From a virus, in IMG/VR virus record IMGVR_UViG_3300009502_001139, positions 1 through 21,183 of that record: DNA of 21,183 nt; one strand, written 5' to 3'. The notes beneath the pieces were generated by a model. It was given only the letters and a program-made list of their open reading frames with translations. It was not told the origin of the DNA and ran no database searches. Both the position numbers and the translations under genes were made by a program. Below are positions 13,967 through 20,418 of this stretch, piece by piece. How positions within the stretch are numbered: position 1 is the first letter of the stretch; every line of letters starts with the position of its first letter.

Positions 13967-14185
13967 ATGGATATTGTTGTGAAACGTGTTGCAGAAGTAT
14001 TTGGTGTAGTTCCAGAATCGAAACAAATTGATAATACATTGTTTTTAAGAATTCATGGTATTGATGCAATGTCACTTTCAAATTGGATTTCAAATAATTT
14101 TTTAGATGTAAATGTACATATTAAGTATAGAAGATTAGATAAATTTTCTGATACTGATTGGATTATAATAGAAAAGAAGGAATAA
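13967..14185 (+). CDS. Small protein of unknown function
   Basis: A 72-residue protein that I do not recognise. The sequence alternates beta and helix (MDIVVKRVAEVFGV, then LFLRIHGID, a helix LSNWISNNFLD, and VHIKYRRLD), so a small alpha/beta fold is plausible. There is no signal peptide, membrane segment or Cys. It starts in TAATAATGG immediately after the upstream stop, and ends two bases before the i-spanin start, so it is co-transcribed with the lysis genes. Codon use matches its neighbours, with mostly T- or A-ending codons. Confidence 0.6.
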   Translation: MDIVVKRVAEVFGVVPESKQIDNTLFLRIHGIDAMSLSNWISNNFLDVNVHIKYRRLDKFSDTDWIIIEKKE

Positions 14186-14187
14186 AA

Positions 14188-14673
14188 ATGTGGATTATAA
14201 ACTTATTACCTGACTTTGTTTTTCATATTATGGTTATAGTTGGTATAATTGGTATTTTTTCTAGTTTATTTTTAGCATTTTTACCAATAATTACCTCATA
14301 TAAAATTTTAATACAATTTGTTTCAACTATAATATTGGCGTTTGGAATATATTTCGAAGGTGCAATAAACGACAGTAAAGAATGGAAACAAAAAGTTGCA
14401 GATATGGAAATGAAAGTTTCTATAGCAGAACAAAAATCTATGGATTTGAATAAAAAGATAGAAGATACTATCAATAATAATTTGGTAAAGGATAAGGAAA
14501 AAGAAAATGTTCAAACACAAATTATTCAAAAAGTTATTACGAAATATGATAATACCTGTAAGCTGTCTGATGATATTATCAGGTTGCATGACAGTGCCAG
14601 TCAAAACAGAATTCCCGACAGCAACATCGGAGTTACTACAAACACCCCCAATGTTACAAACAGTAAGAAGTGA
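14188..14673 (+). CDS. i-spanin (Rz-like inner membrane spanin subunit)
   Basis: A 161-residue protein starting at ATG 14188, which follows AAGGA at 8 bases; the in-frame ATG at 14158 would run into the upstream gene and add a hydrophilic leader, so I reject it. The N-terminus is hydrophobic and appears to hold two membrane segments (about residues 10-32 and 36-54), followed by a charged coiled coil (KEWKQKVADMEMKVSIAEQK, continuing to about 110) and a C-terminal part with one Cys (KYDNTCKLSDDI). This is the form of inner-membrane spanins of T4-like aquatic phages; lambda Rz has one membrane segment. It would span the periplasm and join the o-spanin, whose gene starts inside this one in another frame, to fuse inner and outer membranes in the last step of lysis. 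Confidence 0.75.
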   Translation: MWIINLLPDFVFHIMVIVGIIGIFSSLFLAFLPIITSYKILIQFVSTIILAFGIYFEGAINDSKEWKQKVADMEMKVSIAEQKSMDLNKKIEDTINNNLVKDKEKENVQTQIIQKVITKYDNTCKLSDDIIRLHDSASQNRIPDSNIGVTTNTPNVTNSKK

Positions 14674-14821
14674 TAATTCTACTACTGATGTAAAACTTTC
14701 AGATTTTATACAAATTGTTGTTAATAATTATAACACATATTACGCCGAGCGTGAAATTATTTTAGCTTGGCAACAATGGTATTCTGAAAATAAAAAAATA
14801 TTTGATGATGCGAACAAATGA
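14507..14821 (+). CDS. o-spanin (Rz1-like outer membrane lipoprotein)
   Basis: A 104-residue protein whose first 167 bases overlap the i-spanin gene in a different frame. The N-terminus is a lipoprotein signal: basic KHKLFKKLLRN, hydrophobic MIIPVSCLMI, lipobox LSGC with C27 as the expected acylated cysteine. The mature part has a Pro-containing linker (VPVKTEFPTATSELLQTPPM) and a helical end (LSDFIQIVVNNYNTYYAERE, then WQQWYSENKKIF). AAGGA (14494-14498) lies 8 bases before the ATG. It would be exported, processed by signal peptidase II and anchored in the outer membrane, where it pairs with the i-spanin. The stop overlaps the endolysin start as ATGA. Partial embedding of Rz1 in Rz is a classic arrangement of Gram-negative phages. 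Confidence 0.85.
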   Translation: MFKHKLFKKLLRNMIIPVSCLMILSGCMTVPVKTEFPTATSELLQTPPMLQTVRSDNSTTDVKLSDFIQIVVNNYNTYYAEREIILAWQQWYSENKKIFDDANK

Positions 14822-15426
14822 TTACAGTAGATCAGATTAAACATATTGCGCCATTAAATAAAAATCCAACACAATGGTGCGACACATTCAATAATCATAT
14901 TGAAAAATATGACATTAATACACCTTTGCGAGTTGCGGCGCTTCTTGCCCAGTGTGCTCACGAATCTGGTGATTTTATTAATTTATATGAAGATTTGAAT
15001 TATCGACCTGAAACATTAATGCATCTGTGGCCAGCATTATTCCCAACATTAATGGTTGCTGATGAGTATACGATGAAACCAGAAAAGATCGCAAATCGTG
15101 CGTATGGAAACCGTATGGGTAATGGCAATGAATCGTCTGGTGATGGTTGGAAATATCGAGGCAGGGGTTTGATTCAATTGACTGGAAAATCTATTTATAC
15201 GAACTTTGCTAATTACTTAAAGGCGTCGGTTGAAGATTGTTTGAATTATATAATGCATCCTGATGGTGCAGTAGAGTCTGCTTGTTGGTTTTGGAAAACG
15301 AAAAGTATAAATACTTTTGCTGACAAAAAAGATATTAATGGCATGACTAAAGCTATTAATGGTGGTCTAAACGGTTTAGCAAATAGAAAAATCAAATATC
15401 AATTAGCTTTGGATGTAATAAAATGA
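14818..15426 (+). CDS. GH19 (chitinase-like) endolysin
   Basis: A 202-residue glycoside hydrolase family 19-type endolysin that would cut peptidoglycan glycan strands. Motifs: AALLAQCAHESGDF (residues 40-53) with E49 as the expected general acid; the second acidic position in LYEDLNYRPETL (E58); GDGWKYRGRGLIQLTGKSIY, the usual substrate-groove segment; and the C-terminal INGGLNGLANRKIKY that closes the domain. The length is that of a single-domain enzyme: no separate cell-wall-binding domain is seen. There is no signal peptide or SAR segment, so release should need a holin. The ATGA overlap with the o-spanin and with the following membrane gene places it at the centre of the lysis block. A TATAAATA at 15306-15313 falls inside this gene and is probably chance. 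Confidence 0.92.
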   Translation: MITVDQIKHIAPLNKNPTQWCDTFNNHIEKYDINTPLRVAALLAQCAHESGDFINLYEDLNYRPETLMHLWPALFPTLMVADEYTMKPEKIANRAYGNRMGNGNESSGDGWKYRGRGLIQLTGKSIYTNFANYLKASVEDCLNYIMHPDGAVESACWFWKTKSINTFADKKDINGMTKAINGGLNGLANRKIKYQLALDVIK

Positions 15427-15671
15427 AAAAAATATTAAACGACATTGTTACTGGTAAAAATAATGAAACTATTGACATTGCTCGTTTATTATGGTTAATA
15501 ACATCCATCTCATTAATGCTTGGATGGGCATGGGACATCATACATAACGACAACATTCATATGATAGACTTTGCACAATCAATAGCTATTTTAGCTGGCG
15601 CTTTTGGTGCATCGCTATATATGAAAAAAGATACTGAACCTACACCCAATTCAACAGAGAAAAAAGAATAA
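15423..15671 (+). CDS. Holin candidate with two membrane segments
   Basis: An 82-residue protein with two hydrophobic segments (about residues 21-39, ARLLWLITSISLMLGWAWD, and 48-66, FAQSIAILAGAFGASLYM), a short polar loop and a charged tail (KKDTEPTPNSTEKKE). Small size, two segments, charged C-terminus and ATGA coupling to the endolysin are what is expected of a class II holin, which forms lesions in the inner membrane to let the endolysin out and sets the lysis time. The sequence has no further diagnostic motif, and T4-like phages of this type are not known to me to use a T-type holin in this place, so the function rests on context. Confidence 0.65.
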   Translation: MKKILNDIVTGKNNETIDIARLLWLITSISLMLGWAWDIIHNDNIHMIDFAQSIAILAGAFGASLYMKKDTEPTPNSTEKKE

Positions 15672-15672
15672 A

Positions 15673-16104
15673 ATGGCTGATGACAATAGAGATAATACCG
15701 AAATTAAAATAGATGTTGGTATATTGAAGACACAAGTATTGACTTTATCATCACTATGTAATAAAATGGATATAGTAATCGATAAATTAATCAAACAACA
15801 CGACAGACACATAGAAAAAGTATATGATGATATGGAAAAACGTAGATTAGAGACGGAATCAGATATTAAAGAAATTCATGATCGTATCGATATGGTTTTG
15901 GATAAAATGCAATTATCTGAATTAAGAATTACCGATGAAATTAAATCTTTACATGCCCACATGTTGGAACACAATAAAGAAGAAAAAGAAGCATTAGATA
16001 AAATGAATCAATGGAAGTGGATGATATATGGTGGTATCGCTGTTCTAACCTGGGCAATTGCTCATTCAGATTTAACCACAATAGTAAAAATCTTTATTAA
16101 GTAA
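15673..16104 (+). CDS. Coiled-coil protein with C-terminal membrane anchor (XhlA-like)
   Basis: A 143-residue protein starting one base after the holin candidate. The first 110 residues form a long, charged coiled coil (KMDIVIDKLIKQHDRHIEKV and following heptads); residues about 116-137 are one hydrophobic segment (WKWMIYGGIAVLTWAIAHSD), then a short basic end. This plan resembles XhlA/hemolysin-type proteins that act with holins in other phages, so it may be a second holin component, antiholin or membrane-linked lysis regulator with its coil in the cytoplasm. The last gene of the lysis block; a 22-base gap separates it from the primase. The assignment is by architecture and neighbours only. 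Confidence 0.55.
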   Translation: MADDNRDNTEIKIDVGILKTQVLTLSSLCNKMDIVIDKLIKQHDRHIEKVYDDMEKRRLETESDIKEIHDRIDMVLDKMQLSELRITDEIKSLHAHMLEHNKEEKEALDKMNQWKWMIYGGIAVLTWAIAHSDLTTIVKIFIK

Positions 16105-16126
16105 TTTTATTGGTGATTTATATATA

Positions 16127-17137
16127 ATGAGCATTTTCATTGACAGGAAATACCTGTTTCAAATGTCATCTAGACTTGGAAGATTCACAAAGAAAAAAGA
16201 TGACCTTTACAATTTCAGATGCCCGATTTGTGGCGACTCCCAGAAAAATAAATCAAAATCCCGAGGTTATGTCTATCGTAAAAAGAATGACTATTTTTAC
16301 ATGTGCCATAATTGCGGGATCAGTATTACTTTTTACAATTTCCTAAAACAAGTAGATCCTACATTATTGAAAGAATATCAACTTGAGAGATACACAAATG
16401 GTGAAACTGGAAATAATAATTATCCGAAACCAAGTTTCGATGAGTTTAAAACAGAACAACCGGTTTTCAAAGAAAAGATTCAACTTCCATCAATTGCCTC
16501 TCTCGAAGAAGATCATTTTGCTAGGAAATATGTTCAACAAAGAAAGATACCCATTGAATTACAAAACTCATTATATTATGCGAATGATTTTAAACAATTC
16601 GTTGGAAGTTTTGGAATTGAAAAGGATATACCAGACGGGGATAAACGACTCGTTATCCCGTTTTATGACAAAGAAAAGAATCTCATTGCTTTTCAAGGTC
16701 GTGCATTAGGTGAATCAAAGATAAGATACATAACAATAAAATTACATGATGATGTAAAAAAGATATATGGTGCAGAACGTATTGATCCTGAAAAGAAAAT
16801 ATACGTGTTCGAGGGCCCAATCGATTCAATGTTTATTAAAAATTCAGTAGCCACCGCTGATTCGCATTTAGAAGCGATTACAGACGTTTTTGATAAAAGT
16901 AGTGTCGTACTAGTCTTTGATAATGAACCACGCAACAAAGAGATTGTGAAGCAAATTGAACGGGCTATTGACAATCATATGAATGTTGTGATCTGGCCAG
17001 AGATGATTGTAGAAAAAGATGTGAATGAAATGGTGCTTAATGGCTTTTCAACAGATGAAATCCAAGATATACTAGATAATCATACACACCAAAATCTTAG
17101 AGCCAAGATGGAGTTTATAAATTGGAAGAAAATCTAA
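16127..17137 (+). CDS. 61: DNA primase, T4 gp61-like
   Basis: A 336-residue primase that makes RNA primers for lagging-strand synthesis with the replicative helicase (gp41 in T4). Zinc-binding domain: FRCPICGDSQ (about 31-40) and MCHNCG (about 60-65) give the four Cys of a zinc ribbon; between them is SKSRGYVYRKKNDYFY. The Toprim core follows, with RLVIPFYDKEKNLIAFQGRA, then KKIYVFEGPIDSMFI (the acidic Glu of Toprim in FEGPID) and VVLVFDNEPRN, the DxE-like acidic pair. The N-terminal SIFIDRKYL aligns in character with the T4 protein, supporting ATG 16127 although the ribosome binding site is only GGTGA at 10 bases. Its 3' end overlaps the next gene by 16 bases. It marks the change from late lysis genes to replication genes. 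Confidence 0.92.
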   Translation: MSIFIDRKYLFQMSSRLGRFTKKKDDLYNFRCPICGDSQKNKSKSRGYVYRKKNDYFYMCHNCGISITFYNFLKQVDPTLLKEYQLERYTNGETGNNNYPKPSFDEFKTEQPVFKEKIQLPSIASLEEDHFARKYVQQRKIPIELQNSLYYANDFKQFVGSFGIEKDIPDGDKRLVIPFYDKEKNLIAFQGRALGESKIRYITIKLHDDVKKIYGAERIDPEKKIYVFEGPIDSMFIKNSVATADSHLEAITDVFDKSSVVLVFDNEPRNKEIVKQIERAIDNHMNVVIWPEMIVEKDVNEMVLNGFSTDEIQDILDNHTHQNLRAKMEFINWKKI

Positions 17138-17598
17138 TTAAGTGGATTAATAATATATCTGAAAAAAGAAATGAACTCGGTGGTTTTTCTATATGTCCGT
17201 TTGCAAAAAAAGCATTAGAAGAAAAGAAAGTGTATGTATCTTACATCGATGAAACACCAATGATGTATATTTTAAAATACATAGAAAACTTATCTGTAAG
17301 TGATTTTGAGTTAATTATTTTTTATAATCTATCCAAATCATTGACAGATGATGATTTAAAATATATAATATCTATGCTACATAAAGAAGTACCCCATCTA
17401 GTTTTTCTCAAAGATCATCCAAATAATCCCGGTTATATAAATGGCATACACACAGGTAATGGTGAGTATCCACTTATTCTTGTACAACCAAAAAATAAAT
17501 TAGAAGAAGCCCGTAATAAACTAAAGAAAACCAAATATTATGATGTTTGGTCAGATGAATATAAAAATGAAATATGGAGTTATGGAAATGAATGTTAA
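17122..17598 (+). CDS. Conserved protein of unknown function, TTG start
   Basis: A 158-residue protein. The frame is closed upstream by TAG at 17098, and the only reasonable initiator is TTG 17122, with GGAG (17110-17113) 8 bases upstream; the next in-frame ATG is far inside the protein. Seen: FSICPFAKKALEEKKV (residues 22-37), with a CPFA motif like that of some conserved bacterial proteins (DUF1415-type), an alternating helix-strand middle, and a distinctive C-terminal half FLKDHPNNPGYINGIHTGNG, then LILVQPKNKLEEARNKL. No membrane segment. It overlaps both the primase and thyX, so it is part of the replication/nucleotide operon, and a role linked to those is likely but unspecified. A thiol-based function of C25 is only a guess. 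Confidence 0.65.
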   Translation: MEENLIKWINNISEKRNELGGFSICPFAKKALEEKKVYVSYIDETPMMYILKYIENLSVSDFELIIFYNLSKSLTDDDLKYIISMLHKEVPHLVFLKDHPNNPGYINGIHTGNGEYPLILVQPKNKLEEARNKLKKTKYYDVWSDEYKNEIWSYGNEC

Positions 17599-18268
17599 AT
17601 TGATTAATTATTCAAAAATGCCTTATGATAAGAAATTTATTCCAGGTACTGAGGAACAAGAAAGAAATCTTTTAGAACAAATTGCTTATGTTGCAAGAGT
17701 ATCAAACCCAACAAACCAAGATAATAATGAAACTGCTGAAAAGTTAGTTCGTTATCTCATCAAGAATCAACATTGGTCACCATTAGAGATGGTCAATGTT
17801 TGCCTAGAGATTGAAACAACAAGAGATATTGCACGACAGATTTTGAGACACCGTTCGTTCTCATTTCAAGAATTTAGTCAACGATATGCGGATCCAACTC
17901 AACTTGGTTTTGAATTTCGTGAGGCACGGTTACAAGACACAAAGAATCGTCAGAACAGTATTGAAACACATAATAAAGATTTACAAGCTGGTTGGAAAAT
18001 ACGACAAGATCATTTAATGGAACGTATACAAGAACTGTACGAATGGGCAATTGATCGTGGTATTGCCAAAGAACAAGCAAGAGCAATATTGCCTGAGGGT
18101 ATGACAGTTTCAAGACTTTATATGAATGGTACATTGAGGTCATGGTTGCATTACATACAATTACGAAGTGATGTTGCTACTCAAAAAGAACATCGAGAAG
18201 TATCTTTGGCTTGTGCTAAAGCAATTGAACCAATTTTTCCAATGATTATGGAGTTTGTGAATGTATAA
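17588..18268 (+). CDS. thyX: Flavin-dependent thymidylate synthase ThyX
   Basis: A 226-residue ThyX, which methylates dUMP to dTMP using methylenetetrahydrofolate and FADH2/NADPH. The signature RHRSFSFQEFSQR (87-99) fits the RHRx7S ThyX motif. Also seen are HWSPLEM (62-68), the usual N-terminal motif in ThyX, and the C-terminal ARAILPEGMTVSRLYMNGTL with LRSWLHYIQLR, where substrate-binding Arg residues lie. I place the start at ATG 17588 because GGAG (17576-17579) is 8 bases upstream; ATG 17582 would be too close and 17540 too far into the previous gene. It overlaps the upstream gene by 11 bases and the MazG-like gene by 8, forming a nucleotide-supply set with the ribonucleotide reductase. 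Confidence 0.95.
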   Translation: MNVKLINYSKMPYDKKFIPGTEEQERNLLEQIAYVARVSNPTNQDNNETAEKLVRYLIKNQHWSPLEMVNVCLEIETTRDIARQILRHRSFSFQEFSQRYADPTQLGFEFREARLQDTKNRQNSIETHNKDLQAGWKIRQDHLMERIQELYEWAIDRGIAKEQARAILPEGMTVSRLYMNGTLRSWLHYIQLRSDVATQKEHREVSLACAKAIEPIFPMIMEFVNV

Positions 18269-18614
18269 TGATGTTGTAAAGTTTATTGAAGCGTGTGATC
18301 AAGAAAAAACAAAAAAAAATCAGCAATTATATAATACTTTAATTGGTGAAGAATATGATGAATTTATTGAAGCCTGTGTTGAAAATGATGAAGTCGAAAG
18401 ACTTGATGCTTGCATGGACATGATTTGGGTAATTCTTGGTTACTGTTACATGAAGGGATATGATGTACAAGGTGCATGGAAAGAAGTTGCACGTTCTAAT
18501 TTAGCGAAGATAGATAGTACTACGGGTAAAGTTAAAAAACGTGAAGATGGTAAAGTGTTGAAGCCAGAAGGTTGGACACCACCTAATTTAAAAGAATTTA
18601 CAAAACAAAAATAA
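18261..18614 (+). CDS. MazG-like nucleotide pyrophosphohydrolase
   Basis: A 117-residue single-domain all-alpha NTP pyrophosphohydrolase. Metal-binding acids are visible as EEYDE (30-34) and EVERLDACMD (44-53), giving the two ExxE/ExxD pairs of the MazG superfamily on successive helices. The C-terminal EVARSNLAKIDSTTGKVKKR and EDGKVLKPEGWTPPNL is the family's typical ending in phage-type members. It would hydrolyse nucleoside triphosphates to monophosphates; in phages this has been linked to nucleotide pools or alarmone levels, and the preferred substrate cannot be told. Length is normal for the short type. It overlaps ThyX by 8 bases and is followed by nrdA after 12 bases. Confidence 0.82.
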   Translation: MYNDVVKFIEACDQEKTKKNQQLYNTLIGEEYDEFIEACVENDEVERLDACMDMIWVILGYCYMKGYDVQGAWKEVARSNLAKIDSTTGKVKKREDGKVLKPEGWTPPNLKEFTKQK

Positions 18615-18626
18615 TAGGGTTATTAT

Positions 18627-20417
18627 ATGGAATATCTGGGTATTAATATAGATTTAGAAAGAGATAAACTTTTTGATATTCTGGGAATCAAACGTTTGAA
18701 AGAATCGTATATGAAAGACGATGAAATTTCACCACAACATAGATTTGCATTTGTATCAAAGTCATTTGGAAGTAACAAAGAACACGCACAGAGACTATAC
18801 GACTATAGTAGTAAACATTGGCTCTCTTACAGCACTCCTATTCTTTCTTTTGGTCGCTCTAATCGAGGTTTACCAATATCGTGTTTTCTTAACTATATTG
18901 AAGATACTGCGGAGGGATTAGTTGAAAACTTATCAGAAACAAATTGGCTTTCTATGTTCGGCGGTGGTGTTGGTATTGGTTTTGGTATTCGTTCTGCTGA
19001 TGATAAGTCTACAGGTGTTATGCCTCATCTTAAAATGTATGATGCGTCTTCTTTGGCTTATCGTCAAGGTCGCACTCGCCGTGGTTCTTACGCCGCTTAT
19101 CTTGATATTAGCCATCCTGATATCATTTCATTCTTGGAGATGCGAAAACCAACAGGTGACCAAAACGTCAGATGTTTAAACCTTCATCACGGTGTAAATA
19201 TTACAGATGACTTTATGAAGATCATTGAAAATTGTATGATTGATCCTGATGCTAATGATGATTGGAACTTAGTTGATCCAGCATCAAATGAAATTCGTGA
19301 AACCGTATCAGCTAAAATGTTATGGCAGCTAATTATGGAATTACGTATGCATACTGGTGAACCATATCTACATTTTATTGATACCAGTAATAAACATCTT
19401 CCACAATGGTTAAAAGATAAAGGTTTAAAAGTAAATCAATCGAATCTTTGTTCTGAAATTATTTTACCTACCAATGAACAACGAACTGCTGTGTGTTGTT
19501 TATCTAGTCTAAATTTGGAAAATTATGATGAATGGAAAAATGAACCACTATTTCTTAAAGACGTTGCTGAGATGCTTGATAACGTCCTTAATTATTTCAT
19601 TGATAACGCTCCCGACACAATTTCTCGTGCAAAGTATTCTGCTGCAAGAGAACGGAGTATTGGTATTGGTGCTTTGGGATTTCATGCTTATCTTCAACGT
19701 AAAGGAATTGCTTTCGAAGGAGTAATGGCCAAGATTACAAATAAGAGAATTTTTAATACAATTAGAAAAGGATTAGATGATGCTAATATTCAACTTGGAA
19801 AAGAACGGGGTGAAGCTCCTGACGCTGTGGGTACTGGTTTTCGTTTTAGTCATGTTATGGCCATTGCTCCTAATGCCAGTTCTTCCATTATTATGGGTAA
19901 TACTAGCCCTAGTATTGAACCTTATCGGGCTAACGCTTACCGTCAAGATACTCTGTCAGGTTCTTTTTTAAACAAGAATAGATGGTTGGATGAACTAATT
20001 ATAAAGATTTCAAATGAGAAACCTGAAGGATGGTATGATGATGTTTGGTCATCGATTATTGCAAATGATGGTTCTGTACAACATTTAGATTGGATGTCGG
20101 AAAATGATAAATTTGTTTTCAAAACAGCAATGGAAATTGACCAGCGTTGGGTAATTGAATTGGCCGCTGATCGTCAACAAGTTATTGACCAGGCACAATC
20201 ATTGAATTTGTTTTTCAGACCAGATGCACACATTAAATACGTTCACGCTATTCACTTTATGGCATGGAAAAAAGGATTAAAGACTTTATACTATTGCCGT
20301 TCAGAGAAGATCGGTAAAGCTGATAAAGTATCAAAAAGAATCGAACGTCAAGTCATTAAAGAACTTGATATGACACAAGTTGCACAAGGTAATGATTGTA
20401 TTTCATGCGAAGGATAA
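18627..20417 (+). CDS. nrdA: Class I ribonucleotide reductase large subunit NrdA, no ATP-cone
   Basis: A 596-residue class I reductase alpha subunit that reduces ribonucleoside diphosphates. Catalytic elements: C86 (PISCFLN) and C290 (AVCCLSSLNL) as the redox pair; NLCSEI with N273, C275 (thiyl radical) and E277; KTLYYCR near the C-terminus with the Tyr-Tyr relay to NrdB; and a mobile CISCEG tail for re-reduction by thioredoxin or glutaredoxin. Glycine loops FGGGVGIGFG and RQGRTRRGSYAAYLD are typical. The protein begins almost directly with the catalytic 10-stranded barrel (SYSTPILSFGRSNRG at about 67-81), so the N-terminal ATP-cone, which gives on/off control, is missing, and it is about 150 residues shorter than T4 or E. 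coli NrdA. AGGG lies 7 bases before the ATG. nrdB follows after one base. Confidence 0.95.
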   Translation: MEYLGINIDLERDKLFDILGIKRLKESYMKDDEISPQHRFAFVSKSFGSNKEHAQRLYDYSSKHWLSYSTPILSFGRSNRGLPISCFLNYIEDTAEGLVENLSETNWLSMFGGGVGIGFGIRSADDKSTGVMPHLKMYDASSLAYRQGRTRRGSYAAYLDISHPDIISFLEMRKPTGDQNVRCLNLHHGVNITDDFMKIIENCMIDPDANDDWNLVDPASNEIRETVSAKMLWQLIMELRMHTGEPYLHFIDTSNKHLPQWLKDKGLKVNQSNLCSEIILPTNEQRTAVCCLSSLNLENYDEWKNEPLFLKDVAEMLDNVLNYFIDNAPDTISRAKYSAARERSIGIGALGFHAYLQRKGIAFEGVMAKITNKRIFNTIRKGLDDANIQLGKERGEAPDAVGTGFRFSHVMAIAPNASSSIIMGNTSPSIEPYRANAYRQDTLSGSFLNKNRWLDELIIKISNEKPEGWYDDVWSSIIANDGSVQHLDWMSENDKFVFKTAMEIDQRWVIELAADRQQVIDQAQSLNLFFRPDAHIKYVHAIHFMAWKKGLKTLYYCRSEKIGKADKVSKRIERQVIKELDMTQVAQGNDCISCEG

Positions 20418-20418
20418 T

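Noticed and set aside
14158-14187. Upstream ATG as the start of the i-spanin
   Set aside because: It lies inside the preceding gene, has no ribosome binding site and would add a hydrophilic leader before the membrane segments; ATG 14188 has AAGGA at 8 bases.
15306-15313. TATAAATA inside the endolysin gene (and its reverse complement at 15192-15199)
   Set aside because: Both lie within a well-supported coding region of AT-rich DNA, have no gap or gene start suitably downstream, and are likely chance matches.
16117-16130. TATATATAATG before the primase gene as a sigma70-type -10 element
   Set aside because: A -10 here would start transcription after the ATG, no -35-like hexamer is found at the right distance, and homology supports translation from 16127.
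18611-18626. ATAATA/TATTAT inverted repeat around the nrdA ribosome binding site
   Set aside because: Only six A-U pairs with the GGG in the loop; too weak to support a regulatory call.
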